Shown here piece by piece: positions 1-8,957 of a stretch of DNA of 64,000 bases. The first letter of the stretch is position 1, and every line of letters starts with the position of its first letter. The translations under genes and the position numbers were made by a program. The notes under the pieces are model-generated. The model did not search any database. It had not been told where the DNA came from and saw nothing but the letters and a program-made list of their open reading frames with translations. Source of the DNA: Paracoccus sp. MBLB3053 (lineage in GTDB: Bacteria; Pseudomonadota; Alphaproteobacteria; Rhodobacterales; Rhodobacteraceae); the NCBI RefSeq assembly GCF_031822435.1, contig NZ_JAVQLW010000003.1:1-64000 (forward strand). Reading direction: 5' to 3'.

Positions 1-1233
1 ATGCTTTCGCAAACCGATGTGATCGTGATTGGCGCGGGCGTGGTCGGGCTTTCGGCCGCCCTTGCGCTGCAGGCCCGTGGTCTGCGCGTGACGGTTCTGG
101 ACCGCGAAGGTCCGGCCGCAGGTGCATCGGCGGGAAATGCGGGGGCGTTCGCCTTTACCGACATTCTGCCTTTGGCCTCGCCCGGGATTCTGAAAAAGGC
201 GCCGAAATGGCTGCTCGATCCACTGGGGCCGCTGAGCGTTCCGCCCGCTTATGCGCTGCAGATCGTGCCCTGGATGTACCGGTTCTGGCGGTCCTGCTCG
301 GCCGGAAGGGTCAGCCATTCCACTTCGGCCCAGACCAGCCTGATGGAGCTGTCGAAAGCCGAGCTCGAGCCATTCCTGCAGGCAACCGGAACCGCGCCAA
401 TGCTGCGCAAGGAAGGGAACCTGCAGGTCTATGAAAGCGAGGCCGAATTTCAGGCCTCGATGCCGGGCTGGCGGGCCCGCGAGCGCCACGGGATCGAGTT
501 CCGGCATATGGACGCGGCCGAGATGGCGCAGATCCAGCCGGGCCTTGCGCCGCAATTCGTCAAGGGAACCTTTACCCCTGGCTGGTTTTCGATCGCCGAT
601 CCCAGGCTTTACACCCTCGCTCTGGCCGAGCGGTTTGCCGCGAATGGCGGAGTGATGGGGAAAGCAGAGGTTTCCGCGCTGCGCCCGGTGGCGGATGGCA
701 TTGAAATCGACGGGGTTTACCGCGCTGGTCATGTCGTATTGGCGGCTGGAGCCTTTTCGCATCACATCGCGCGATCGCTGGGCGAGAACATCCCCCTGGA
801 AACCGAACGGGGCTATAATACCACGCTGCCGACCGACGCGTTCGACCTGCGCACCCAGATCACTTTCGGCGGCCACGGCTTCGTCGTCACGCGCCTGACC
901 AGCGGTATCCGCGTTGGCGGCGCGGTTGAGTTGGGCGGGTTGAAGCTTCCGCCGAATTTCCGCCGCGCCCAGGCCATGCTGACCAAGGCCAAAGCTTTCC
1001 TTCCGGCCTTGCGCACCGAGGGTGGGCGGCAATGGATGGGCTTCCGCCCGTCGATGCCGGACAGCCTGCCGGTGATCGGACGGTCGCGGGCGACGCCGCG
1101 TGTGATCCATGCGTTCGGGCATGGCCATCTGGGCCTGACGCAGTCATCGGGAACCGCACGGCTTGTCGCGGATCTCGTGACCGGGCAAAGCCCGGCCATC
1201 GACCTTACCCCATTCTCGTCTCAAAGGTTCTGA
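1..1233 (+). CDS. FAD-dependent D-amino-acid dehydrogenase, probable cis-4-hydroxy-D-proline oxidase
   Basis: This is a 410-residue DadA-type flavoenzyme. An N-terminal Rossmann dinucleotide-binding motif (GAGVVG, residues 12-17) follows a hydrophobic beta strand and is closed by the acidic end of strand 2 (VLDREG). A second FAD-contact region sits near the C-terminus (GFRPSMPDSLPVIG, about 345-358), followed by HAFGHGHLGLT, which is typical of the family. It lies 3 bp before a 4-hydroxyproline epimerase gene, so the likely reaction is oxidation of cis-4-hydroxy-D-proline to pyrroline-4-hydroxy-2-carboxylate. The family is certain; the substrate is inferred from neighbours. The ATG is at the first base of the window, so its RBS cannot be seen and a slightly earlier start is possible. 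Confidence 0.88.
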   Translation: MLSQTDVIVIGAGVVGLSAALALQARGLRVTVLDREGPAAGASAGNAGAFAFTDILPLASPGILKKAPKWLLDPLGPLSVPPAYALQIVPWMYRFWRSCSAGRVSHSTSAQTSLMELSKAELEPFLQATGTAPMLRKEGNLQVYESEAEFQASMPGWRARERHGIEFRHMDAAEMAQIQPGLAPQFVKGTFTPGWFSIADPRLYTLALAERFAANGGVMGKAEVSALRPVADGIEIDGVYRAGHVVLAAGAFSHHIARSLGENIPLETERGYNTTLPTDAFDLRTQITFGGHGFVVTRLTSGIRVGGAVELGGLKLPPNFRRAQAMLTKAKAFLPALRTEGGRQWMGFRPSMPDSLPVIGRSRATPRVIHAFGHGHLGLTQSSGTARLVADLVTGQSPAIDLTPFSSQRF

Positions 1234-1236
1234 GCC

Positions 1237-2238
1237 ATGACGACCCATACATTTTCCTGCATCGACGGCCATACCTGCGGCAATCCCGTCCGGCTCGTCT
1301 CGGGCGGCGGGCCGCGCCTCGAAGGGGCCAACATGCTTGAGCGCCGCGCCCATTTCCTGCGCGAATTCGACTGGGTCAGGACCGGGCTGATGTATGAGCC
1401 GCGCGGCCATGACATGATGTCGGGCTCGATCCTCTATCCGCCGACCCGCCCCGATTGCGACGTGGCGGTCCTGTTCATCGAGACCTCGGGCTGCCTGCCG
1501 ATGTGCGGCCACGGCACCATTGGCACCATCACCATGGCGATCGAGAACGGCCTGATCCAGCCGCGCGAACCCGGCAAGCTGTCGATCGACGCCCCCGCCG
1601 GCAAGGTCGACATCACCTATCGTCAGGAGGGCCGCTTCGTCGAGGAGGTCCGCCTGACCAATGTGCCGGGCTTCCTCTACGCCGAGGGCCTGACCGCCGA
1701 GGTCGAGGGCCTGGGCGAAATCGTCGTGGACGTGGCATATGGCGGCAATTTCTACGCCATCGTCGAGCCGCAGAAGAATTTCCGCGACATGGCCGATCAC
1801 TCTGCGACTGAGCTGGTCGGCTGGTCGCCGAAGCTGCGCGCGGCGCTGAACGCGAAATACGAATTCACCCATCCCGAGCATCCCGAGATCAACGGGCTGT
1901 CCCATATCCAATGGACAGGTGCTGCGACCGTCGAGGGGGCGCACGCCCGCAACGCGGTCTTCTACGGCGAGAAGGCCATCGACCGCTCGCCCTGCGGCAC
2001 CGGCACCTCGGCGCGGATGGCGCAGCTTGCCGCCAAGGGCAAGCTGAAGGCGGGCGACGAGTTCTGGCACGAGTCTATCATTGGCTCGATCTTCAAGGGT
2101 CGGGTGGAGGCTGAAACCACCGTCGCAGGCCGCCCCGCCATCGTCCCCTCGATCGCGGGCTGGGCCCGGATGACCGGATACAACACCATCTTCATCGACG
2201 AACGTGACCCCTTCGCACATGGTTTCGTCGTGAAATGA
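1237..2238 (+). CDS. 4-hydroxyproline 2-epimerase (proline racemase family)
   Basis: This 333-residue proline racemase fold protein keeps both catalytic cysteines: one in PMCGHGTIG (about residue 89) and one in [10 protein letters not shown] (about 250). A Cys/Cys pair is the signature of proline racemases and 4-hydroxyproline epimerases, in which the two thiols act as acid and base on opposite faces. Next to the D-amino-acid dehydrogenase and the DapA-like gene, it most likely converts trans-4-hydroxy-L-proline to cis-4-hydroxy-D-proline in the cytoplasm. It starts 3 bp after the oxidase stop and its TGA overlaps the next ATG, so it is an internal operon gene. A simple proline racemase cannot be excluded by sequence alone. 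Confidence 0.9.
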   Translation: MTTHTFSCIDGHTCGNPVRLVSGGGPRLEGANMLERRAHFLREFDWVRTGLMYEPRGHDMMSGSILYPPTRPDCDVAVLFIETSGCLPMCGHGTIGTITMAIENGLIQPREPGKLSIDAPAGKVDITYRQEGRFVEEVRLTNVPGFLYAEGLTAEVEGLGEIVVDVAYGGNFYAIVEPQKNFRDMADHSATELVGWSPKLRAALNAKYEFTHPEHPEINGLSHIQWTGAATVEGAHARNAVFYGEKAIDRSPCGTGTSARMAQLAAKGKLKAGDEFWHESIIGSIFKGRVEAETTVAGRPAIVPSIAGWARMTGYNTIFIDERDPFAHGFVVK

Positions 2239-3941
2239 TGACCGATCGCGCCCACCGCATCCTTGACGGCACAGCCCAGGGCCCGGTGCTGGCCCTGTCC
2301 GAGCCGCTGAGCTTCTGGGGCGGGGTAGATCCGGAAACCGGGCGCATTATTGATGCCCATCACCCGCAGCATGGCGCCCTACTGACGGGACGGATTGTCC
2401 TGATGCCGACCAGCCGCGGCTCGTGCTCGGGTTCGGGCGTGATCCTTGATCTGGTCCTGTCGGGCAAAGGCCCGGCAGCGATCATCTTTTCGGATGCCGA
2501 GGATGTCGCGACGCTTGGCGCACTGATTGCGGATCGGCTGTTTTCGCGCAAGCTTCCCGTGCTGCGCGTGTCCTTCGAGATCATGGCCCGGCTTGCCGGT
2601 CAAGCCAGCCTGCGCATTGATCGGGACGCGATCCGCAGCGACATGCCGGATCTGCCGATTGACGCCGCGGCCCACGATGGGTTGGAACTGAGCGACGGCG
2701 ATCAGGCTATCCTTGCCGGTCGCGATGGCGAGGCCGCTGCCCTGTCCATGCAGATCATATGCGAGGTGGCCCGGCTGCAAGGCGCGAGGCGTCTGACGGA
2801 TATCAGCCGAGGTCATATCGACGGTTGCATCTATGCCCATCCGGCCAACCTGATCTTCGCCGAAAGAATGGCAGATCTGGGCGCCAAGGTTCGCGTTCCG
2901 ACCACGATCAATGCAATTTCGGTCGACCGGCAGAACTGGCAGCGACAAGGTGTACCGCCCGGTTTCGGCGGCCCGGCCTCTCGGCTGGCCGATGCCTATG
3001 TGCGCATGGGATGCCGGCCGACATTCACTTGTGCCCCCTATATTCTGGACGACAGGCCCCAGCGTGACGAAGCCATCGCCTGGGCAGAGTCCAACGCAGT
3101 CATATTCGCGAATAGCGTTCTGGGAGCGCGGACGCCGAAGCATCCCGATTTTCTTGACCTGTGCATGGCCGTGACCGGTCGAGCGCCGCTATCCGGGGTC
3201 TACCTGGACGAAGGCCGCAAGGCGCGTCGTATTGTCGAGGTGGAGTTGCCCGCAGGTGTCGATGACGCTTTCTGGCCGATGCTGGGCTATCTCTCGGGGC
3301 TCAAATCTCCCGATCGCATTCCCCTGTTACGTGGCGTGGCCGAGGCGAAGCCGGCGCAGGACGATCTCAAGGCACTTTGCGCGGCTTTCGGGACCACGTC
3401 CGCCGCACCCATGCTGCATGTAGCGGACGTCACGCCCGAGGCGGATGACGCAGCTGCCGCCGATGCCGATCACGTGCGGATCACGCGGGCAGAGCTTGCC
3501 CAGGCCTGGCAGCGCCTGAACGACGGTCCTGAAGAAATCGACCTGATCGCGATCGGCAGCCCGCACGCGTCGCTGGCGGAATGCCGGGCGCTCGCCAAAG
3601 GCGTTCAAGGGCAGAAGGTCGCGATCCGTGTCATAGTGACCGTCGGCAGGCAGGTCGTCACATCGGCACGGTCCGACGGCACCCTTGCAGCATTGGAGGC
3701 ATCAGGGGTCACGGTGATCCCTGACCTGTGCTGGTGTTCGATCACCGAGCCGGTCTTCCCTGTCGAATCTCGATCAGTAATGACGAATTCCGGGAAATAT
3801 GCGCATTACGGTCCGGGCCTGTCGGGTCGGTCAGTGCGCCTTGGCAGCCTTCGCGATTGCATCCGGGCTGCGTTGACAGGTCATGCGCCCCACACTCTGC
3901 CTTGCTGGCTAGAGCAGGGCCCCAAAACTTCGCAGAACTGA
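2235..3941 (+). CDS. Aconitase X, fused small and large domains; probable cis-3-hydroxy-L-proline dehydratase
   Basis: The 568-residue protein begins with the AcnX swivel domain (about 1-130), with the GSCSGSGV and GPAAIIFS segments of the DUF126 type. The large catalytic AcnX domain (DUF521) follows from about 140 to the end, with [12 protein letters not shown] and a cysteine/glycine-rich TCAPYILDD region. Single-chain AcnX proteins of this layout have been characterised as cis-3-hydroxy-L-proline dehydratases, and its place between a hydroxyproline epimerase and a TRAP transporter fits that. ATG at 2235 overlaps the epimerase stop (ATGA); ATG 2238 is an alternative. Family call is firm; substrate is inferred from the known group and from context. 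Confidence 0.85.
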   Translation: MMTDRAHRILDGTAQGPVLALSEPLSFWGGVDPETGRIIDAHHPQHGALLTGRIVLMPTSRGSCSGSGVILDLVLSGKGPAAIIFSDAEDVATLGALIADRLFSRKLPVLRVSFEIMARLAGQASLRIDRDAIRSDMPDLPIDAAAHDGLELSDGDQAILAGRDGEAAALSMQIICEVARLQGARRLTDISRGHIDGCIYAHPANLIFAERMADLGAKVRVPTTINAISVDRQNWQRQGVPPGFGGPASRLADAYVRMGCRPTFTCAPYILDDRPQRDEAIAWAESNAVIFANSVLGARTPKHPDFLDLCMAVTGRAPLSGVYLDEGRKARRIVEVELPAGVDDAFWPMLGYLSGLKSPDRIPLLRGVAEAKPAQDDLKALCAAFGTTSAAPMLHVADVTPEADDAAAADADHVRITRAELAQAWQRLNDGPEEIDLIAIGSPHASLAECRALAKGVQGQKVAIRVIVTVGRQVVTSARSDGTLAALEASGVTVIPDLCWCSITEPVFPVESRSVMTNSGKYAHYGPGLSGRSVRLGSLRDCIRAALTGHAPHTLPCWLEQGPKTSQN

Positions 3942-3997
3942 GCCGTCCATGCCGCTAACTTGAGCGATTGCATGCGCGGCGATGCAGGAGCGAATTT

Positions 3998-4027
3998 TTT
4001 GTCGACACATAAAATAATATGAATATT
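3998..4027 (+). promoter_or_regulatory. Bipartite operator-like site upstream of the first TRAP operon
   Basis: TTTGTCGACA (3998-4007) is followed, 15 bp from its first base, by AATA-N7-TATT (4013-4027). The same pair with identical spacing occurs at 8859-8888 upstream of the DapA-like gene. The local sequence is AT-rich, as expected for a promoter. The GntR/FCD protein encoded at 8075-8779 is the obvious candidate ligand, because FCD regulators often bind TTGT/ACAA-type palindromes. This assignment is inference. Confidence 0.5.
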
Positions 4028-4062
4028 CTATGAACACAGTCACAATATACAGGGAGCCTGTA

Positions 4063-5124
4063 ATGAAAGGTATCTTGCTCAAGACCGCGCTCGCGGGTGG
4101 TCTCTCGGCCATGGCTTTCGGCGCTTCGGCACAGGAAGCCACCTGGCGCGTTCCGACCTCGGTTCCCGAGGGATCGCCCTATTACGAGAATTTTCTCGTG
4201 CGCTTTGCCGATAACGTCGAACTTCTGACCGATGGCCGCGTAGAGATCGAACCATTTGGCGCGGGCGTCCTTGTCCCGGCGCTGCAGGTTTATGACGGCG
4301 TCAAGGACGGCATCGTCGAAGCCGGTCACTCGACCCCCAGTTACCTGGTCAACCAGAACCCTGAAAATGCCGTCTTCTCGGGCTTCCCCGGCGGAATGGG
4401 CCCAGAGGCCTATACCACCTGGATCTATGAGGCCGGCGGGCAGGAAGCCCTGCAGAAGCTGCGTTCGGAAGAGGGGCTGAAGTCGCTCATCGTCGGCATC
4501 GGTTCGTCCGAGATCATGGCCCATGCGAACAAGCCGATTCAGAACGCCGAGGATCTCAAGGGCCTGAAATATCGCACCTCCGGTCCATGGGCCGAGGTCA
4601 TGAAGGATTATTTCGGCGCGGTTCCGACCGTTGTTCCGCCGGGCGAGATCTACACCCTGCTCGAACGCAAGGGCGTCGACGCCATCGAATGGGGTCCGCC
4701 CTCGGGCAACCTGCCCGAAGGTTTCCACGAAGCCGCGCCCTATATCGTCGTGCCGGGCGTTCACCAGCCGACCTTCCTTTGGGAAGTCGTCGTCAAGCAG
4801 GAAACCTGGGACGCGCTGGCCGACGACCTGAAGCCGAAACTGGAGGCGGCGGCCGAACTCACCACCCTTCAGGCCCTGACCCATTTCTACGATCAGGACA
4901 TCAAGGCGATGGAATCCTTCCGTCAATCGAAGGCAGAGATCATCAGCCTTGACCCGGCCTTCGTCGAGGAACTGTCGGAGGCGGGTCGCGACTGGATCAG
5001 CAAGACCGCTGCGAAAGAGGCCGCCGAAGGCCGCGGCGAGATGCAGGAAGTTCTGACCGGTTATACCGAGTTCCAGAACCGCTGGTCTGCGGAAAGCGGC
5101 TATCTGATCCGCAACCAGGACTGA
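4063..5124 (+). CDS. TRAP transporter substrate-binding protein (DctP family)
   Basis: A 353-residue periplasmic binding protein. A signal peptide is visible at residues 1-23 (KGILLKTALAGG..., ending in ASA before QEATWRV). The mature protein has the DctP-type lobes: ITGIGSSE-like strand, NAEDLKGLKYRTSGP at about 166-180, and GVDAIEWGPPSGN at about 205-217, where family members contact the ligand carboxylate. The start at 4063 is preceded by AGGGAGCC; an upstream in-frame ATG at 4030 would spoil the signal peptide. It heads the three-gene TRAP set (P, Q, M) inside the hydroxyproline cluster, so hydroxyproline or its betaine is the likely ligand. The ligand is inference. Confidence 0.88.
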   Translation: MKGILLKTALAGGLSAMAFGASAQEATWRVPTSVPEGSPYYENFLVRFADNVELLTDGRVEIEPFGAGVLVPALQVYDGVKDGIVEAGHSTPSYLVNQNPENAVFSGFPGGMGPEAYTTWIYEAGGQEALQKLRSEEGLKSLIVGIGSSEIMAHANKPIQNAEDLKGLKYRTSGPWAEVMKDYFGAVPTVVPPGEIYTLLERKGVDAIEWGPPSGNLPEGFHEAAPYIVVPGVHQPTFLWEVVVKQETWDALADDLKPKLEAAAELTTLQALTHFYDQDIKAMESFRQSKAEIISLDPAFVEELSEAGRDWISKTAAKEAAEGRGEMQEVLTGYTEFQNRWSAESGYLIRNQD

Positions 5125-5137
5125 GGCTGAAACGCGA

Positions 5138-5659
5138 ATGACAAAGACCATTCTCTCGGCGGTCGATCGAATCTCTGCGGGTCTTGGACGCATCGCCGAG
5201 GTCGTGGTCCTGATCCTTATCGCTGCAATGCTTTACGAAGTGGTGGCGCGCTATGTCTTTGGCGCGCCTACCCTCTGGGCCTTCGACATCGCCTATATGA
5301 GCACGGGCGTGCTGTTCGTGCTCGGCGCGGCGCAGGCCCTGCGCGAAGATGCGCATGTGCGCATCGACGTGCTGTCCTCTCGCTTTCCGGCCCGTGTTCG
5401 CGGCTGGATCGACGGGATCGCCTTTCTTTTCATCCTGTGCCCCATTTTCGGCAAGCTTGCGCTGATCGCCGGCCAACGCGCCTGGCGTGCCTTCACGACC
5501 CATGAAGTCGAACATGTCAGCCCCTGGGCACCGGTCATGTGGCCCTTTTATTCGCTGCTGACGATCGGGCTGATCGCGCTGGCCCTGCAACTTGCCGCCG
5601 AGGGCATTCGCGCGTTTACGGCGCCCCGCCAGGACGACGAATTCCGTCTGGAGAACTGA
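5138..5659 (+). CDS. TRAP transporter small permease (DctQ family)
   Basis: The 173-residue protein has four predicted membrane helices at about 20-38, 53-70 (flanking the conserved ALREDAHVRIDVL loop), 92-110 and 133-152. This is the standard DctQ topology, and EDAHVRIDVLSSRFP is typical of the family. It starts 13 bp after the binding-protein gene and ends 1 bp before the large permease. It pairs with the DctM subunit in the inner membrane to form the Na+-coupled importer served by the upstream periplasmic protein. Confidence 0.87.
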   Translation: MTKTILSAVDRISAGLGRIAEVVVLILIAAMLYEVVARYVFGAPTLWAFDIAYMSTGVLFVLGAAQALREDAHVRIDVLSSRFPARVRGWIDGIAFLFILCPIFGKLALIAGQRAWRAFTTHEVEHVSPWAPVMWPFYSLLTIGLIALALQLAAEGIRAFTAPRQDDEFRLEN

Positions 5660-5660
5660 C

Positions 5661-6971
5661 ATGTTGACCGCATCCTTGATGTTCCCGGCGCTGTTCGCGC
5701 TGATCCTGCTGGGTTTGCCCATTTCGTTTTCGCTGGCTATCGTTTCGGTCGGGGCTGGCCTGATGGCCTTTGGCCCGGCGGCCTTCAATCAGCTTTACGG
5801 CTCGTTCTATTCGGCCTCGACCAACTTCATCCTTTCGGCGATCCCGATGTTCATCCTGATGGGTGCGCTGCTCGAACGCTCCGGCGTGGCCGAGCGCCTG
5901 TTTCGGGTGATGAGCATGTGGCTGGGCAAGCTGCCCGGAGGCATCGCGCTGGCGACGATCGCCATGGGTGGCATCTTTGCCGCTGCTGCCGGCGTCGTCG
6001 GCGCGGTCGAAGTGATGATCGGCATGATGGCCATTCCCGCCATGCAGCGGCTTGGCTATGACAACCGGCTGATCGCGGGCACGATCTGCGCGGGCGGTTC
6101 GCTGGGCACGATGATCCCGCCTTCGGTCATCGCGGTCATGTACGCATCGCTCGCGCAGATCTCGGTTGGCAAGCTGCTGGCCGGAATGATCCTGCCGGGT
6201 CTGCTCATGGTGGGGCTGTTCCTGGCCTATATCGTGCTTCACGGCATGATCCGGCCTGCACCGGTCCCGCAGGAAGCGGTCGAAGACGAAGTTCCGCTGG
6301 GCGAGAAGCTTCGGCTTACCTTCACGACGCTGCTGCCGGTCTGCGCGCTGATCTTCGCGGTGCTGGGCTCGATCCTGGGCGGCATCGCCTCGCCGACCGA
6401 GGCGGCCGCGGTTGGTGCGGCGGGTGCCCTGCTGCTTTGCATCTGTTATGGCAAGTTCCGCCCCCTTGTACTTCGGGAATCGCTGTCGATTACCGTGCGA
6501 ATTTCGGCGATGATCCTTCTGATCGTTGCGGCAGGCACGATGTTCATGGGCGTGTTCGCGGCAAATGGTGGGGCCAAGCTGATCCGCAACGTGATCGAAG
6601 GCGCGGGCCTTGGCCCGACGGGCATGATCGTGTTCTTCCTGTTGGTGGTGTTCCTTCTGGGCTTCGTGCTGGACTGGACGGCGAACGTGCTGATCTGCGT
6701 TCCGCTTTTCACGCCCTTCATCCGTTCGTCCGGCATCGACCCGATCTGGTTTGCGACGCTCGTGATCATCGTGATCCAGACCAGCTACCTGACCCCCCCA
6801 ATGGCCTCTGCGATCTTCTATCTGAAATCCATTGCGCCAAAGAACATGACCTATGGCCAGATGTGCCGAGGCGTACTGCCCTTCGTGGGGTTGCAATTGC
6901 TGACGCTGCTGATCGTGATCTGTTTCCCGATCCTGGTGACATGGCTGCCCGAACGTATCGTCGGCGTCTGA
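5661..6971 (+). CDS. TRAP transporter large permease (DctM family)
   Basis: At 436 residues this has the usual DctM length, with about 12 hydrophobic helices. Recognisable family segments are the repeated loop motifs [18 protein letters not shown] (about 150) and [17 protein letters not shown] (about 373), which frame the transport site, and [10 protein letters not shown] (about 250). ATG 5661 has GGAGA upstream; a longer in-frame reading from 5592 would overlap dctQ heavily and is not favoured. It is the main ion-coupled channel of the transporter. Confidence 0.9.
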   Translation: MLTASLMFPALFALILLGLPISFSLAIVSVGAGLMAFGPAAFNQLYGSFYSASTNFILSAIPMFILMGALLERSGVAERLFRVMSMWLGKLPGGIALATIAMGGIFAAAAGVVGAVEVMIGMMAIPAMQRLGYDNRLIAGTICAGGSLGTMIPPSVIAVMYASLAQISVGKLLAGMILPGLLMVGLFLAYIVLHGMIRPAPVPQEAVEDEVPLGEKLRLTFTTLLPVCALIFAVLGSILGGIASPTEAAAVGAAGALLLCICYGKFRPLVLRESLSITVRISAMILLIVAAGTMFMGVFAANGGAKLIRNVIEGAGLGPTGMIVFFLLVVFLLGFVLDWTANVLICVPLFTPFIRSSGIDPIWFATLVIIVIQTSYLTPPMASAIFYLKSIAPKNMTYGQMCRGVLPFVGLQLLTLLIVICFPILVTWLPERIVGV

Positions 6972-6987
6972 CCCGAGAGAGGAAAAA

Positions 6988-8016
6988 ATGCGCAGCTGCA
7001 AGACCGTTCACGTCATTTCGGCCCATGCCGAGGGAGAGGTCGGAGACGTCATCGTGGGCGGCGTGCTGCCGCCCCCGGGCGAGACCATCTGGGAACAAAG
7101 CCGCTGGATCGCACAGGACGAAGGCCTGCGAAACTTCGTCCTGAACGAGCCGCGCGGAGGCGTGTTTCGACACGTCAACCTGCTGGTGCCCCCAAAACAC
7201 CCCGAGGCGGATGCCGCCTTCATCATCATGGAGCCAGAGGACACGCCGCCAATGTCGGGGTCGAACTCGATCTGCGTGTCGACTGTCCTGCTGGACGCTG
7301 GGCTGATCCCGATACAGGAACCCGAGACGCATCTTGTCCTCGAGGCTCCGGGGGGGTTGGTTCGCGTGCGGGCCGAATGCCGCAACGGCAAGGCCGAGCG
7401 GATCTTCGTCCAGAACCTGCCCAGCTTTGCCGGTCCGCTCGACCAGACGCTCGACGTCGAGGGGTTGGGCAGGCTGACGGTGGACACCGCCTTTGGCGGC
7501 GACAGTTTCGTCATCGTCGATGCCGAGGCCATGGGCTTTCGCCTGACTTCTGACGAAGCGCATGACATCGCGCGGCTCGGCGTGAAAATCACCGATGCCG
7601 CCAACCAGCAGCTGGCCTTTCATCATCCGACCCTGCCCGACTGGCAGCACTTTTCCTTTTGTCTCTTCGCCGGCCCCGTCGAACGCGGACCGCAAGGCCT
7701 GCGCGCGGGCGCAGCGGTCGCGATCCAGCCGGGCAAGGTCGATCGTTCGCCGACCGGCACTGCGCTTTCGGCCCGGATGGCGGTGCTGCATGCCCGCGGC
7801 CAGATGACCGAAAGCGACACCCTGACGGTCACGTCGGTGATCGGCTCGACCTTTTCGGGGCGAATACTGGGCACCACAAGCGTTGGCGGAACGGCGGCGA
7901 TCCTGCCCGAAATTTCGGGACGTGGCTGGATTACCGGCATTCACCAGCACATGCTCGATCCGTCGGACCCCTGGCCACAGGGGTATCGCGTGTCCGATAG
8001 CTGGGGCGCAAAGTAA
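6988..8016 (+). CDS. Proline-racemase-family protein with Ser/Thr in place of catalytic cysteines; probable trans-3-hydroxyproline dehydratase type
   Basis: This 342-residue protein is clearly of the proline racemase fold, but the first catalytic motif reads [10 protein letters not shown] (Ser for the usual Cys) and the second reads [11 protein letters not shown] (Thr for the usual Cys). Loss of the second thiol is characteristic of trans-3-hydroxy-L-proline dehydratases, which eliminate water rather than epimerise. The pathway context (AcnX plus 4-Hyp epimerase) supports a role in the 3-hydroxyproline branch. The Ser/Thr pair, without either Cys, makes the activity less certain. It follows the TRAP genes by 16 bp with an AGAGAGG RBS. 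Confidence 0.82.
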   Translation: MRSCKTVHVISAHAEGEVGDVIVGGVLPPPGETIWEQSRWIAQDEGLRNFVLNEPRGGVFRHVNLLVPPKHPEADAAFIIMEPEDTPPMSGSNSICVSTVLLDAGLIPIQEPETHLVLEAPGGLVRVRAECRNGKAERIFVQNLPSFAGPLDQTLDVEGLGRLTVDTAFGGDSFVIVDAEAMGFRLTSDEAHDIARLGVKITDAANQQLAFHHPTLPDWQHFSFCLFAGPVERGPQGLRAGAAVAIQPGKVDRSPTGTALSARMAVLHARGQMTESDTLTVTSVIGSTFSGRILGTTSVGGTAAILPEISGRGWITGIHQHMLDPSDPWPQGYRVSDSWGAK

Positions 8017-8019
8017 GTT

Positions 8020-8030
8020 TTGTTGAACGA
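8020..8030. promoter_or_regulatory. TTGT-N3-ACNA half-palindrome upstream of gntR
   Basis: TTGTTGAACGA lies in the 58-bp gap before the GntR gene and differs by one base from the perfect TTGTTGAACAA at 19719-19729. A site at this place would allow autoregulation. A single near-match of this length is weak evidence. Confidence 0.3.
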
Positions 8031-8074
8031 AGCGGTCTGCAGCCATATACATCCTGTCGACTGGAAGGTGCCAA

Positions 8075-8779
8075 ATGAGCAAGAAATCCGTGCCCCCCGC
8101 GACTGAACGCAAACGCGGCGAGGGCGTGAAATACGTCTACGAAATACTGCGGGATGATATTCTGGACCTGGTGCTGCCCCCGGGCAGCCCCATCGACGAA
8201 ATCCAACTGGCAGAGCGCCTTTCGATGTCCCGCACGCCAATCCGCGAGGCTTTGGTGCGGCTGGCGGGCGAAGGATTGGTGACCACGCTGCCAAACCGCT
8301 CGACGGTGGTTTCGAATATCGACTTTCTGAACCTGCACAATTTCTTCGATGCGATCACCCTCATGTATCGCATCACCACTCGCCTTGCGGCCGAAAACCG
8401 GACCGAGGATGATCTGCAGAATATCCGTGCACATCAGTCGCGCTTCGCCAATGCGGTGGCTGCGCAGGATGCGCTTTCCATGATCGCGAGCAATCGCGAG
8501 TTCCATGCCGCAATCGCTGAAGCCGGGCGCAACCCCTACTATACCAGCCTTTTCTGCCGCCTTCTCGACGAGGGGCGGCGATTGCTGCGGCTTTACTATT
8601 CCTCGTTCGACGATCGTTTGCCCGAGGAATATGTAAGCGAACATGACGACATGATTGCCGCCATCGAGACGCGGGACATTCAGGCCGCGGACCGGCTGGC
8701 AAGCCAGCATGCCGACCAGATCGTCCACCAGATCCAGAAGCTCATTTCACGGGATCGGCGGCAGCAGGTCGCCTTGTAG
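8075..8779 (+). CDS. GntR-family transcriptional regulator (FadR/FCD subfamily)
   Basis: The 234-residue protein has an N-terminal winged helix (about 18-85) with the GntR signature LAERLSMSRTPIREALVRL, followed by an all-helical FCD effector domain (about 95-220). Putative metal/ligand histidines occur in REFHAAIAEA and SEHDDMIAAI. FCD regulators usually bind small acids and repress their catabolic genes, so it probably controls the hydroxyproline operon through the repeated site at 3998 and 8859. It is read in the same direction as its neighbours and ends at a clear intrinsic terminator. Confidence 0.88.
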   Translation: MSKKSVPPATERKRGEGVKYVYEILRDDILDLVLPPGSPIDEIQLAERLSMSRTPIREALVRLAGEGLVTTLPNRSTVVSNIDFLNLHNFFDAITLMYRITTRLAAENRTEDDLQNIRAHQSRFANAVAAQDALSMIASNREFHAAIAEAGRNPYYTSLFCRLLDEGRRLLRLYYSSFDDRLPEEYVSEHDDMIAAIETRDIQAADRLASQHADQIVHQIQKLISRDRRQQVAL

Positions 8780-8805
8780 CGAAACTCCGCCCTACCCTGC
8801 CGATG

Positions 8806-8840
8806 ACCCGCCCGTAGCATCTGCGCGGCGGGTTTTTCTT
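8806..8840 (+). terminator. Intrinsic terminator after gntR
   Basis: A perfect 7-bp stem ACCCGCC (8806-8812) / GGCGGGT (8827-8833) is followed directly by TTTTTCTT. It lies 26 bp after the gntR stop and separates the long operon from the separately promoted DapA-like gene. Confidence 0.8.
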
Positions 8841-8858
8841 TGGTTTTGCTGAGCAAAA

Positions 8859-8888
8859 TTTGTCGACAACGAAAATACAATTGGTATT
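8859..8888 (+). promoter_or_regulatory. Bipartite operator-like site upstream of the DapA-family gene
   Basis: TTTGTCGACA (8859-8868), containing the perfect palindrome TTGTCGACAA (8860-8869), is followed by AATAC-N5-GTATT (8874-8888), itself an inverted repeat. Composition and spacing match the site at 3998-4027. It lies about 70 bp before the start codon at 8958. Confidence 0.55.
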
Positions 8889-8957
8889 GTGTAAGTCGAC
8901 CAGATCGAATCACGACAACCGGATTTTGGACCGGCACGGCAATCACAGGAGACTCGA

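Noticed and set aside
1144..2220. Long minus-strand ORF of 358 codons opposite the epimerase gene
   Set aside because: It mirrors the codon structure of a clear plus-strand gene; long antisense frames are expected at this GC content. It has no domain or RBS.
5616..7001. 461-codon minus-strand ORF opposite dctM
   Set aside because: The product is extremely rich in Arg, His, Gln and Asp, as expected for the reverse strand of a hydrophobic membrane protein gene.
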